DNA of 64,000 bases from Motacilla alba alba (lineage: Eukaryota > Chordata > Aves > Passeriformes > Motacillidae). Location of the stretch: NCBI RefSeq assembly GCF_015832195.1, contig NC_052017.1:73843801-73907800 (forward strand). The letters are read 5' to 3'. The first letter of the stretch is position 1. The number at the start of each line of letters is the position of its first letter. Both the position numbers and the translations under genes were made by a program. Below, piece by piece: positions 23,841-37,400 of the stretch. Below the pieces are notes generated by a model. It was not told the DNA's origin, searched no databases, and saw only the letters and a program-made list of their open reading frames with translations.

Positions 23841-26800
23841 CAAAGTCATTATTGATTTATTCATTCTGCATATTATACACAAAGTAGTCCAAACATGCAC
23901 CATGAAAAATATTTTAAAATATATTTTTACTTTTAAAAATTTATCCAGAAAGGCACAAATTGCTTCATTTTCTTCTTTGTTCCATTTATCAAAACAGTAA
24001 TTCACATTCTTTCATTCCTCTGTCAAGAGATGGTCACTATTACATATCTATGATAAGCCTGTCTGGAATAAGTGCTAAAGTCTTCTGAAACATTTACAAG
24101 AGTAAAAAATAAAAGTGGAAACATGAACTGAATCTAGATATTTTGCTGTATTTAGAATTTAACTATTACTTGAAAACCTAATCCAAAAATTACACTGAAG
24201 AAACTTGTTCTCTTGACCACATTTTACCTTGCTTCACATATTTTAAAATTATTTCTTCCTGTTTATTATCATTATCATTGTCATTATTACTACTTTTTTT
24301 TTTTCTGACTGAATGTAAAAAGCCCAAAGTCTTATGTTCCCAGATTTAATCTATGCTGATAGAAATTAAATCTGACTCTGTGTGATCAAAGGTTATTTGT
24401 ACATTTCTAACTAGACAGTGGTGTGCCTTATCAAGCTAATGTTTTCCTGTGAAATATAAGATAAGAAACTGTGCCATTGACTTCAGTATGTGTTGAAAAA
24501 GACAATAAAATACTTAGAAGAGAAAGAACCCTGACTGGAATGTTTTCATTGTAATTTCTATCTAGATTTCTCTCTAGATTAGTGTTTCAGATATATGTCA
24601 CACTTTTCTTTACAGTTCAGGTACAGTTCTGCATGCCAAACCCATCAGCTTCATATTTCAGTTCATTACTTAAGTCAAACCCCATGGTAACTCTACAAAG
24701 TAGGTTTCAATTTATTTTATTCAGTTGATTTCACCTGTCTGGGGAATTCTCTTTGGAATTTAAAACAAGCCCAGAGGGCTGTCTTGCTGAAAGATAAAAA
24801 CAAAAAGAGAAAAAGCAGAAAGTTCATGTGCTGAGCAACAGTCATCATTTACCCTTTCAGCATATAACGATATAGTAAAGTAATACGATAAACTGTTTCC
24901 AACTAGCAGCAGAGATTTGATAAAATTTTAGAGAAATATGATATTGCTATTTCATACTTCTTAAGTTGCTAACATTTTTTTATGGCCTAATTCTTTTTGA
25001 CAAATGGAAGGCAGAAACTCTCCATTAAATGGTAGAGTAGGCAGAGGCACTATTTTAACAGTTAAAAGAGTTTTCTGATCTCACAGGATGTTAAAACAAT
25101 GTCTTAAGAGAAATTTCCTTGACTTATCTATCTTTTCTGGTCATTTTACCATCTCACAGAGACCTCTGGCAATTGCAGCAACTGATGCATGAAAAGCTCA
25201 TACTCAACATGTCTTTAGTACATTTTGTTTTCTTGGCTTATAATTTACCTTAAAGCAAAGAGAAGCAGCAAGACTAGGATGTTCTAGCTCTATAAATCTG
25301 TGTGTTTTAGAATAACCAGGTTTCCTGGACCCTCATTTAAAAGCATCTAACACAATGGTCCTAGAGCTTCATTTACTCATTCTGTTTTGAAAAGTAATAG
25401 AAAGTTCTGAAAGCATTACCATCCTCTCAAAGCACCGTGAAAAATATAACACATCATCTTCACATCAGTACCTGTAGCACTGAAGTTTCTTCAAACACAT
25501 ATTCCAAGAAAGAATATTCATTTTCTGATATTCTTTTAGAAAATCTAGATGTAGCACAATTTCTCATTTTAATTCAGTACAATAAAAAGATTTCTTCTCC
25601 TATAATTGTTAAACATCTTAATTAACATTAGTGTCACAGGCCATCCATACAGGTATAGTCATAATTATTTGCATTAAACAAGCAAGTAAAGCTATTCTTT
25701 TAAGTTTATTTTTAGTTTCTTTATAGGTTTGCTTAATATTCTGGACAGCATATCAATGACACCTCATTCTTTCTGGAACTTATAATTAAAGGTATGATGG
25801 GAGTTAAGATAGCAACAGCTTAAATAGAAAAATTACTTTAGTTGCAACTGTTTTTTTTCTCAAAACCAAGAAAACAACCAGAGTTTTGAATTACTAAGTC
25901 TATAAAAACAAAGAATAACAGAAGTTCATAATGTTTTGTCTTTGAAGAGAACTAAATTTACTACTTGATTAAAAGAAAAAAATTTACTCAGATTGAGATT
26001 CTCAGCATTTCTAATTCTTAGTAGGACTGCTGCCCAAAATATGTTTTTGAACAAAATTTATGGTAATTTATTTCTGTAGTGTTTTGTGAGCAGGAAAGTA
26101 TATTTTAGAGGTTGCTAAGAGCAAATTAATTAAAATATTACTGGCAATAGCAAGTAACTAAATTATAAATAATTATGTACTTTTCTTCCTATTCATTCTA
26201 ATATTTAAAATAAAGGAACAAAAACCCAATAGATGTAATGTACACCGAATCATGAGTGTTTTCACGTGCAGTCTTTGAAGCTCATTAACAGAACTGTGAC
26301 AGCCGAATTACAGTAATGATTTATTGAAACCCAAAAAGCTGGGTTTTTACCAGTAACCAATGGTCTCTTCAATAAAATTAACAAAGTTTTTCAGAGCCAA
26401 AAGATGGGAAAAATTTCAGGGAGACACCAAAATGTCTAAAAAGTGAAACAATAACAATACTTTTATCTGCCAAGTCTCATTAGGAAGGACTACATTTGTT
26501 CTAGTGTTTTTCATATGGTATGTCATTGGTATTGGGTATTCTCAGAAATCTTAAAATGATAATAAGAAGTAAAATATTTCTATACAAAAAAACCCCAACC
26601 TGGTTCTTGTAGACAGAAGCTTTTTCATTTTGTTCTCTGTGAGTGAGAGGTTTGCAAGGGTTTTTAACCTTTGAGTGAAATGTCTTGGATATTGTGTTCA
26701 GTTTGTAATGAGTCATAGAACATACCAGAAATGTGACCAGGGAAAAAAGACAGGAAAGCAAGAAAAAAGGAAAAGAATGCATAGAGAGAAGAAAGATTAA

Positions 26801-29800
26801 CATTGAGCCCAAAATTCAGTATGGAACAGACAGGAAGTAACAGTATATTACACTGAAATTATTTTGAATGTACGTGACAACAAGAAATATTTCTTCCTGT
26901 TACCTTAGCCCCTCAGAGACTGCAGTCTGACAGTCACACTGTCCAAGAAATTATGACCCCAGGTGTATGAGGTATAAAGACATCATTGGATAAATAAGAA
27001 CTTACAGTGGAAAATTTCTTATTGCTTTAAGATTAATGTACAAAGAAGGAAATTCAGAATTGTACCATTTCTAAAGTGATATTTTTTTAAGGACCACACT
27101 CCAAATATGTCATTATGTTATTATTGCCAGCATTTGACTCAACAACATGTGCACATTTCTCAGACAAAATTTTTTCTGGTTTCTTTGGCATCTGAGTATG
27201 TTTATAAAAAAAATGATAAAAGATTATGAACTTTTTAATGGAACAGAAAAATACCTTAATTGAAATTTTGTTCATTACACTCATTTTCACTCCAAACATT
27301 CTCATATTTCTGGTAAACACATGAAAAAAATCTGTTTATAACCAAACATTTCGTATTTCTTGAAGTTTTTAAGAAATAAATAATGAAAAACACTCTCGGG
27401 ACCTCGATCATAATGCAAAAGATGTTATTTTGTTTGGAACACATTAAATAAGTGGGATATTTTCTATCCAACATTTAAAATTATTCATATATTTTTTTGG
27501 TTTAGTAATGTGGAGAATGAGCAATGTCAGGCAACAGAGCCACTTCTTTACACGGGAGGCTAATCTAAAGGTCACCACTTATGGAAAAGAACTTGTGAAG
27601 GTCAAATTCAGTATGAGAGAAGAGTCCAAATAAAATGAACCTTAGGCAAATATAAATACTTCCTTGGACATTTATTACAGAATGTTAATAAAATGAGAAG
27701 CCAAATACTGAGCAACCTTTGAGGTTAGACTTTAACGGGCATAAGGACTTCACTACTCTCAAAAAATTTCTGAGGACCTCGTCTTGAATATAACCAAAGT
27801 TTTGCTATTTGATTTAAATTTAGAAGGGAATTCAGAATTGACTGAAGTGTCCTAAATGGTGATCTCAACCATTCTCCATTAGGCAACAGAGTTCACACTC
27901 ACCAATTCTGTCTTGGTGGGAATTTTTAGTTCCACAATTATTTGTGGTTAGAAATATGACACCAGTTTTACACATGTGTCTCTTAAACTTAGTGAGAGGA
28001 AGAAGAGAGACGTTAGAGATTGCTGAAAAGAAAGATGGGATCCTGAAACACATGTTTAATTTCTGCTACTAAGTATATATCATTCTCCATAAAGTAGCTA
28101 TTTTTATGGTAATTTTTCCTTAGTGTTATCTCATTTATAGAGAAAACAGTCCACCATAATACTTGTATAAATCATAAGTGTTGCTGGATTGCTAAATGAC
28201 GCTAAAGCCAGATGTAATTGCTAATTAAGTATCTTGTAAACACTAAAGTCTCTGGAAAAATTCACTCAAGGGGTTGGTTCAACAAACTCCAAAGCGTCTA
28301 GTATTTCTTGTAACACAGGCAGATAACTGCCTAGGAGTAGTACATGTGCTTTACAGTGATCACCAAGATGATATCTCAGGCAACACACATTTATTTAATA
28401 GACTTTCTTGTCTGACTTTCAGGTAATTCATGCCAGTTTTCAAAATGGCTAGCAGTACTTCAGGCATTCACATTAAATTTCAGTACCAGAAAGTACCTAA
28501 GAGTTTATTTTATTTTGTGAATATTTTTGTATGTGCACCACATTTTCACTGTTTATTGTCATTATTCCTCTAAAATATAGGTCTTTCATCCACAGAAAAA
28601 GCTGATTTGTCAGAATAGAACTTGCTGGCAATGACCTGTTATATGCTACCATACCTTCTTCTAATAATGCTCATTTCTCTGTGCTTGTTTTTAACAACTA
28701 CCGTTGGCCAAGATAAAATCTCTGAAAGTTTAATTCAGTCCTTATCTTCCTGAGAATGACTTTATAAGGTCTACCTATAGGTGATTTCTTCATCATTAGA
28801 ATGAACTCTTTCATTAAACTTATTTAAAATTGAGATTATACCACATGGTCACTATTTGGATGTAATATTTACCATAAAGACATCAAAATAATTTAAGAGA
28901 AATTGTTTCTGGGAATCAAATCTATGTTCTGTATCATCAAAACCAGTTGAATCTTGCAATATGTTACTCTCCTGTCTGTATTGTATTGTAGCAGTAATAC
29001 TGTAGTAGCACAGTGCCATTGCTCCACTCTGTTGTGATTTCAGGGCACCTGGGAAATCAGTGGCAGTACATGCAAGGCACAGTAGATTTTCATATGCATT
29101 CAAGGAGGAATTTACATTAGCTAGCACAAACACTATTACACATTGCTTTTGGGTATACATACCTGTCTTTTCAATGAGCACCATGTCCAGCCTGACTTGT
29201 CACATGCAGAGTTCAGCAAAAATTCAACTAAGCATAAGGTTTCATTTTCACTGGGAAGAGACATCTACCAGAGATAGAAATGTCCCCTGTAGCAAGGGAA
29301 ACACTACCTCTCAGAAAAAATAAAAGCTTAAATTAAAAATAGGTATGGTGGCCACTCAAAGAGACATGTTATGAGGTGGCAAAGACAGAAATGATAGTGA
29401 CAAGAAAATAATTTACTCAAGATCATTGGCTACTGCTAGAAGGATGAATAGTGCCTTGGTCAATGCAAGTCCAGGGACTGTTTAGTCATAGCTCACTGAA
29501 CCAACTCCTGTGGAAATGGTTACTGGTTTTTTATGGCTCAAGCTTATCATGCTAGCAGCATTTCCCTGCTCTAGAAGCTCGGCTGCCCTATCTGCAGCCA
29601 GTAACTGAATTTTAGGAGTTATCTATCTTTGCCATATCATGTCACTTTTTTTCACCTTCATTGGTACAATCTTCAGTACCAGTTAAAGCACAAAGCCTCT
29701 GAGTTTGGAGCTTATACACGCCACGTACTATCTGATGGCTGTAGAAGTTTCCCTGCAGAACACTACATGAATATTTTCCCTGTTTCCATTTTCTCTGTGT

Positions 29801-31550
29801 TTTTCTTGCCCATTGGCAACTGCGCTGGATGTCAAAATATTATACACTACATCAGAAGAATGAGTCTAACCTTACCATGAAATGACTTTTGCCTATATAG
29901 TCTTCTGGGACAATTCTGTCAGCATTTGTATGTTTAACAGATAGCATTAAACCCAACATTGGGACTGACAATTAAATACTTTTAATTTTGAAATCTGCAA
30001 CAAATTAATATTATTTGCAAGTGAACTAAAAAAAGAGCCTGCCTAAAGGAATACTCAAAAACATTATCACCCTGTTTTGAACTGTGGGAAAACTAGATTT
30101 ATTATTGCATGGGAACTTTTCAACCTTAGATTAAAATCAGTTTTTTTCCTCTTCTAATACTTGCATGAACTGAAGGGAAGATTCCTAAGATTTTGAGCTT
30201 AGCCTTCTTATAGGGCATAAACTACTTGATTCCAATTCTTCTTCCTGCATAAAGTTAGAACACTAGCAAACATACTTCCAGTTAGAGCAAAGGCTTGGAT
30301 GGTCATAGTGCTAAACTGGTTTGCCTTGAGTCTACCTAACACAACTACCCTTTGTTCGTCTTTGCTTCTTTTCTCTATTTCATTGCCATTTTTTTTTACT
30401 CCTCATTTGTGTTCCTCTAATCTGTGTTTCTATTATCCACTCTTCTTCTGTCAGTTTTATCTATCATTGATTACTCCAGTGCTTTGTTTTGCTCTCTTGT
30501 AGCATCTGTTCATGTTTGACCTACCACTCTCTATTTTATAGTCCTTCTTTAGCTCATTTGCTTTCTTTCATTTTAGAATATTATAATACTGTACTGACCC
30601 CCTATATCTACTACAACTCACAAATGAAAAACCTTTTTTCTTCATTTTCAAGACCTAGCCCTTCTGCTTTATAACACAGAAAATAATAGTGATAACATTT
30701 TGCTTTCTTACTCCAGGAAAGAAACAAGATCTGAGGAGGGGAAGAGACAGACAGAGAGAAGGATGGAGGGAGGGAGGAGGGGAAGGAGGGTGTCACTTGT
30801 TAGTTCTTCTAACATCTCACGGGTGTCAGGTGAAGAAAATAATAGAAAAGGGGTTGTACAAGTGAAAAAAAAACCCAACAAATTAATAAGTCAGAAGCAG
30901 TTCTGGGGGAGCTGACAAGCAACGTTTCTGAACATGTTGGATAGAAGAAGTAATTGCAAGTAGTCTGGACCATAAATTGCTCTTTGACTTTCTTTTGAAG
31001 CTTCTTTCAGTTACTGTTGACATTCATCTTACCATTACAAACCTGAAGCTCTTCTTTGAGGTTAGTAGAAGCAATTCTGAAAACTGATGCTTTTTTCACA
31101 CAACTACTGCTCTACTTTTGCTGCAGCTCTGGCAACTAATGTTCACAGTGGGAAACAGTAGAAGCTATTTATTTTTTTCTAAACTTATCAGGTATTAGAA
31201 ATAAACCTGAAGGTGAACCTTCCCATTGGATTAATTTGATTTAAAACTTGCTTTAACAAAACTCTATGTATATATAGGGAAAAATAATAGTATTTACTAT
31301 ACTTTGATCACATAAACCTTTTAACTAAATGTTCTTTAGGAAGGAAAAAGTAGAAGCTTTTCATTATCAAATTAAAAGACAAGTGATTTTGTTTATAGGC
31401 ATTATGGAACAAAAAAGAAACAAATACTGTTGTCAAATTGCCTGAAATAGGTCATGATTTGTGTATGTTGACTGATTTTGTCCAAAACAATAATGTACTT
31501 GGCAGTATATAAAAATAATTCTGTATGTACCTGACCTCTCTGAATAGTTA
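23841..31550. other. AT-rich unique DNA, no gene recognised
   Basis: About 7.7 kb with no recognisable exon, RNA gene or interspersed repeat. Frames of up to 110 codons (for example 28852-29184 minus and 26501-26812 minus) show no family resemblance. A compact stretch at 26230-26400 with several CpG dinucleotides and a small AACCCA...TGGGTT hairpin is the least AT-rich part and could be regulatory, but nothing decides it. Confidence 0.5.
30732..30791. repeat. purine-rich (GA/GGA) low-complexity tract
   Basis: About 60 bases of almost pure purine on the + strand, built of GAGACAGACAGAGAG and GGAGGGAGGGAGG type units. Such mirror-like purine tracts can form triplex DNA in principle. Nothing around it indicates a function. 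Confidence 0.85.
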
Positions 31551-31583
31551 AATGATTGATCAATTGATTGATTGATTGATTAT
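31551..31583. repeat. (ATTG)n microsatellite
   Basis: A tetranucleotide repeat: GATTGATC followed by about five ATTG units. It is short and slightly interrupted at its left end. Confidence 0.9.
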
Positions 31584-32622
31584 GGCCCAGTCATTTTGAC
31601 TTTATAGGGTCTGATATTTTCCCTTACATTTTTGCTGACATGTAGCATATATTAAAGTCTATTAAAAGCAAGATTACTTATGTACTTGGAGTGATTTTTT
31701 TTCTATGTTTTTTTCAAAATATTGTGATTTAAAATCCTCCTTGAAGCCCTTAGATTTTTTAGATCATATACTGTATATAACTTCCTTTACTTACTCGTCA
31801 TCTTCTGTATTATGCTGTGCATAAAAGGATTATGTGTGTGAGCACTGCATTTCCAAAATCTGTCAGTACACTTAAGAATAGTTGTTATATATATAGCTCT
31901 AAAATGTACTGTAGGGATGCTACTAATCTTTTTCCTTGTGTGTCAGGCTACTTCAAAATGGAATCTGAAAAAATTTATAAATAATTTTTCTTCACACCTG
32001 TAAAATCTGTGCTGTTCCTGAATGTGTAGAGTCTTATCATTTTCATGAACATATATATATAAACAAAAAAGAAGTTTACACACATCCAACAGTCACAGAA
32101 GTTGTGATACAATCGTTATATTGGTTTAATCTTCCGTACTGACCATAATTTTGATGATTTTCATTTGAAAAATATTACATTAAATTTTGGCAAACATGTC
32201 ATATTCAGATGAAAACTTTTTTTTTTTCAAAAGATATCAGTCAGCTATTATACTGATTTATTTTTGAGTGCTGACATGTACTTTAGATACAATCAATCCT
32301 CAATCATTCAGATGCTGATTTACAAAATGCAAGGTTTTCTGGTATAATAACTTCAGGAGGGTGTAGCTTAACTAATCATTTTAATAGAACTAAACAGAAT
32401 TGTTGATATCACTTCTTTAGTGAAAAGTTCTTTCACTAAAATACTGAATTTGTAAGTAAAATAAGTCTAGTCTATTGGAAGCAAGATGGTATATCAGCAA
32501 ACATCTAAGAACTTGCATTAGAAATAAAATAATAAATTGTATTTCAATGATTTCATCACACTTAGCATGTGGTTTCAAACTTCGATCAGCTAGTTAGCTA
32601 AAACAGTTACAGAACAAATTCT

Positions 32623-32664
32623 TGTAGGTTAGCCACACTATAGAACACTGTAGGTTAGCCACAC
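32623..32664. repeat. 16-base direct repeat, period 26
   Basis: TGTAGGTTAGCCACAC occurs at 32623-32638 and again at 32649-32664, separated by 10 bases. It is a perfect short duplication with no other associated structure. Confidence 0.9.
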
Positions 32665-33695
32665 ATGTAGTGGCTAAAATGAGTGGTTTTTTTTTAAATT
32701 CTCCATAATACTACCACATATTGTTGATAATTTGAGGAAAGAGTTATTGTCTATGCCTCTTACATTGAAATGAACAGTATGTGACACATTTGATCTGCAT
32801 TTTCTGATATCTCTTTAACTTCTGTTTAAAAATCTGGTTGTAACTGAAATGTTAATTCCAAACGGTAACCAACAGAAGTCATTTATGAAGAAAGCATAGG
32901 GAGGAGTTCAGATTACTGTGGCGAACTAATTATGCTTCTGTGTTCAAGAGACTGTTTAAATTTATTGAGCCTTAACAATTCTTGCAGGGTATGAAGGAAC
33001 ATGTGATTGTGAAAATGCTATGACGCTGGTATATATGGGGGTTTAAAAAGATTGATTTACCAAAATGGGGAATTCAAGAACGTGATATAATTTGAAGGCT
33101 GATTTTTGGAAAAACCTTGTCTATTCCACTTGGAAGAATAGTTCTGAAGAGGAAACTATTTTTTTCTTGTTTTCTTTATTAATGTGTATCTTCCTGTCAA
33201 GAAATCTTGCTATATACTGCAATTTAGCTCACTCTAATATAATTAAAAGAAATTAGCTTAAAACCAAAATGACTTCTGACTAACAATGTCCTTGCCCAAG
33301 TTAAAAAAAAAAAAAAAATTAAACCAGCTTTATGATCACTTAGCTGTTAACTCACATGTTTTTTTTAATGACCAGATTTTGGATAAGATTTTAGATTTGT
33401 TAAGTATTACAAAAAGCATGAAATCCATAAGTCAAATTGCTCTAAAAACAAAATCTGAGTTGAAAAGCAATTTTGCAAAATATAATTATTGAAGACATAT
33501 TTTCTGTTGCATGGAAGAATTTATTTTCAATTATTTTTTCCTCAGCTCTCCAACTTTTACTTCAATATTATTTTAGATGTAGTAATTTAGAACTGAACAT
33601 GTCATGTTTATTTTTCAGATAAAAATATATCAGTTTCTTTACCTTGTAACATTCTTTTTTGACCCTTATACTTATATGTACCAATAGGTATCAAT

Positions 33696-33752
33696 ATGTG
33701 TGTGTATTTAATTATGTGTGTGTGTGTATATATATATATATGTATGTATATA
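33696..33752. repeat. (TG)n(TA)n compound microsatellite
   Basis: Alternating TG units interrupted once, then TG changing to TA units and a TATGTATG end. It is a typical compound dinucleotide microsatellite and likely length-polymorphic. Confidence 0.93.
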
Positions 33753-34409
33753 AGTACTTTTTCCAGGTACTAAAAAGAAAAACTAAAAATTTTTAAGTGT
33801 TTGGATGAATATTGCCTAATTTGTGTTGCCTCCATCATAAGTAGTTCTGTATTATAAACTACATTCAACATCATATAGCGCTTCTTACATCACAGCATGG
33901 TAAAGATTGTGTTTAGCCATCACTTTTGAAAACAAATCAGTGATTGGGAAACTTGAGAAATAATGAAAAGCAGATTACAGATATTATAAAAATCTGGAGT
34001 ATTTTCAAAAAAAATTGTAGGTAAAAAGTGTATCAGTTAAGGTAGGAGGTGTTTTCCTAAATGTACACATTCACCTTTGACTTTGGAAAATGTACTAGCA
34101 AGTACCAAAAGAAATTGTTTCACTTGTAAGCAGTATTTTAATATTGCTGTATAAATTAGGAGGTGGGTCTACAGTTTCTGAATGGAGAATGTCAAGATAG
34201 GTAAATTAGGGAAAATAATATAAGGAGAAAGAGAGCGGACCACTAGCTTGCCCACACTCTGAGAAAAAGGGATAAAAAGGCTGGGGTTGCATTAGTACTC
34301 TGGCAATGTAACATGGGACAGACATTTAATTAAGACACAGGTCTATTATCAGTACAGGTACTTTCTGTCATTTATATCTTTCTCCACTACAAGCATAAAG
34401 ACGCCAGAG

Positions 34410-34431
34410 CTAACGTGGGTCTAACGTGGGT
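34410..34431. repeat. perfect 11-base tandem duplication
   Basis: CTAACGTGGGT is repeated head to tail with no mismatch. Isolated; probably replication slippage. Confidence 0.9.
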
Positions 34432-37400
34432 GTAGAAACTGAAAATCACCTTAAGGTTAACTGCCTTTAAAAGGCATTCTACCTAGGATTGGGGATTATA
34501 GCAGCTATGAAGCTACTGTTTTATAAACAGTTCATCAGCTTTTCCAAGCTGGCAGATGTGTCCACAAGGGGATCTTTTTGGAACCCAATACTGTGATTTC
34601 TTAATTCTGGTAAAGAGGGTGAAATGCCATATTGGCTAAGTGAGAGGCAAACCTTACATTCACTACCTATCAAATTGCTGAATTTATTCCAGTTTACTGC
34701 TGTTTAAGTCACAAGGCTCTAGCCCTTTTTTTCATTGTGCAATAAATAGCAGAACACAATTTTCACATTAAATATCTTCATTTCAAACCACTTGAAACAA
34801 CAAAATGCTATGTAAGACCCCTGGTTCTCCTGTGCCTTTTCTTTAGCATGAGGCTGGATATTTTTCTTCTTTTTAAAGATGTGATTCAGAGCACATCTTA
34901 AATCTTTGTGTATTATGATCAACCTGCAAGTCCTGTTTTATGGATTTAGACAGTGTCATGTGCTTTTTGCTACAGGGCTCTTAGGCACAGTTTACTGCTT
35001 TTCTGTGCACAGTAAATATATAAATAATTTACTTGCTCTAGTCTGTATAAATGATTTGTTTGCTTAATGTGTTGGAAATAATTTGACGTATTATAGTTGC
35101 TGTTATTGTTGCCACAACATTACTACAAATAAACAAGATCTATATCTTGTTCAGTCTTCTGGAAACAATTTTGAGCTCTTTATTTTAATGTTATTTTTAC
35201 AAGTTTTCTGCTAATAAATACACAGTGGTGTTATGCCTTGAGAAACAAAGACTTAAGAAAAAGTATTTTTATAATAATCAGTCTCATTCTCATTTAAACA
35301 AGTATTTTTATTCATACTCTCGGTAACACAAAACATATAGAAATTAATCTATGCAATATGTGTAAAAAATTATTGCAATCCTGTCTCCAATATGACCTCA
35401 GAACTGTATAACACAACTTTTACACAATCTCTCCCTTGTCATCTTCATACATCCCAGTCAGAAAATCTAAAATAAATGAGGAAACTTTGCCAGTCTTGCT
35501 TCCTATGAGAAACATGACAGAATCTTTTTCTTGCCAAAAGCCCAAGTCTCATTTCTGCATTAAACATATGGAGACATGGAGATTTCTCTCATGATTATGA
35601 GCACTGTATTAACCTTAGGAAGACCAGAGAGCAGCTTTGGTGTGTACAACAGTTATTTCAGACTAAAATACCTTTCAAGTCTACTAGCAACTGGACTATA
35701 TATAGTCTATAATTTGCTTATAATTCATTTTATTTACTCTCTTGCAAGATGGCTTTTACCTGTTTGCTTTCTCTGTTTCAGTGTGTGCCTCCTGGCGTTA
35801 CTATGCACTATTTCAACTCTTCTGCAAGTTAGAATTATTCACTTCTGCATGGATTTTCTGTGTAAACATAAACAGAACAAGGAAAAAATAAATATTTTCA
35901 TGTCTTCATATCCAATGTCATTATGGTGTTACCTTTCTTTTCTGTGGGAATCTTGAAATCAGAGAGGCAAATGTCTTTCACAATGAAACAGATCTTCTCA
36001 CATGAATAAGAAAGATGGCTCTGGAGGCCTGTGTTTAAACGTTCTATCTCTTTACCATTTGTCAAAAAGTGGCTTCTCAGTTGACAGTCAAGCAAACACT
36101 GTTTTTACCCATATATTTTTTTCAAGAAGGTGACTGTCAGTGACATTCTGGAATGTTTTTGGACTATATTTCGGTCTTGTAGTCAGGTACCCCACTTTCA
36201 CTGCAAAATCTCTGGCACAATTTTTTTCATATTTTTAAAATTACAAGTGTACCAAATAGACACTTTGTCCAAACTTCTGATTTTCTATGGTGTTTGGAAA
36301 AAAACAGAAAAGTTTTTTTTTAAAAAACTTACTGCATTTCTTAAAGAATCAGAAAGCAAATTCTTCATCTCTGATATGACTGCTCTTTATTTTTAAAGAC
36401 GTCAAAAAGAAACTTATTCTGAGGCTATTGCTGAAGTATACTTTTTTGAATTTATTTTATTACTTAGTTTGCAAATCTTTTTCTATAAAGATAAGAAATA
36501 CGAAAAATATTTAGCTCATCAGCTGTTCACTTGGTGGAAAAACTTAGCTTATGTCTCATTACACTACACAAATTTGCACAACTTACCAGATGAATGCAAT
36601 TAATATATTTGAAGGGAGTCCAGAAGTCTGTAGAACTGTGCAGCCATTCAGTTTTAAGTTCACATCCAGCTAGTCCCACAATGAGCTATTACTATTTCTA
36701 GCCTAGTTAAAGTATTAATGACAGACATGCAAATGCTTGTCTATGGATGTGTGTGAATTATTCTGTCAGGAAGAGGAAAAGTAAGAAAGGGACTATTGAA
36801 GCTCTGGAATTTTAAAACCTTTTTTTGGCCAATAGTAAAACCTATTTTTATTAGGCATGATATAAATGCTTTGCACTGGGAAAAATACAAAATAGATTGA
36901 GCACCCTGACAAAAAGTTAATTCATGGATACTGTACTCGCTAATTAAAATCTATTACCCAAACCAAAGAGAGGTAGCATGTTGCAAGTCCTTTTGCTATT
37001 TGTTACAGCCTCCATGACACACATTTTCATCAGAATTTTTTTTATGGTTCCTGATTCACAAAGTTCAACATTGCAGAAATATGAAAGGCCACATACATAT
37101 TATTTCTAGGTATACATCCAGGGTTTTTTTTTCCAAAGAACAAATACGTTTTTTCTTTTTTTCTTTCCTAACAGAAGCTTAAGCTCAGACATAATTCCTT
37201 ACTACCTGTACTAGAAGGATATATTTGACACTTGCCTGCCATAAATTATAACCAAACCTATGGCCTTACTATTTCATTGCCATATTGTATGGGCTTTAGA
37301 TCAGTTTATCTTCTGCTACATACTCTTTCAGTTTTTCTGGATTTTTTGACAGTAAGTAGGTTGGATTTTTGATATGATGCCTGCTTGTTAGCTTTATTTT

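Noticed and set aside
28852..29184. 110-codon minus-strand frame
   Set aside because: No family resemblance; an overlapping + strand frame is also open, so it is not distinctive.
35576..35956. 126-codon hydrophobic + strand frame
   Set aside because: T-rich DNA gives hydrophobic frames by chance. There is no recognisable family, splice context or start context.
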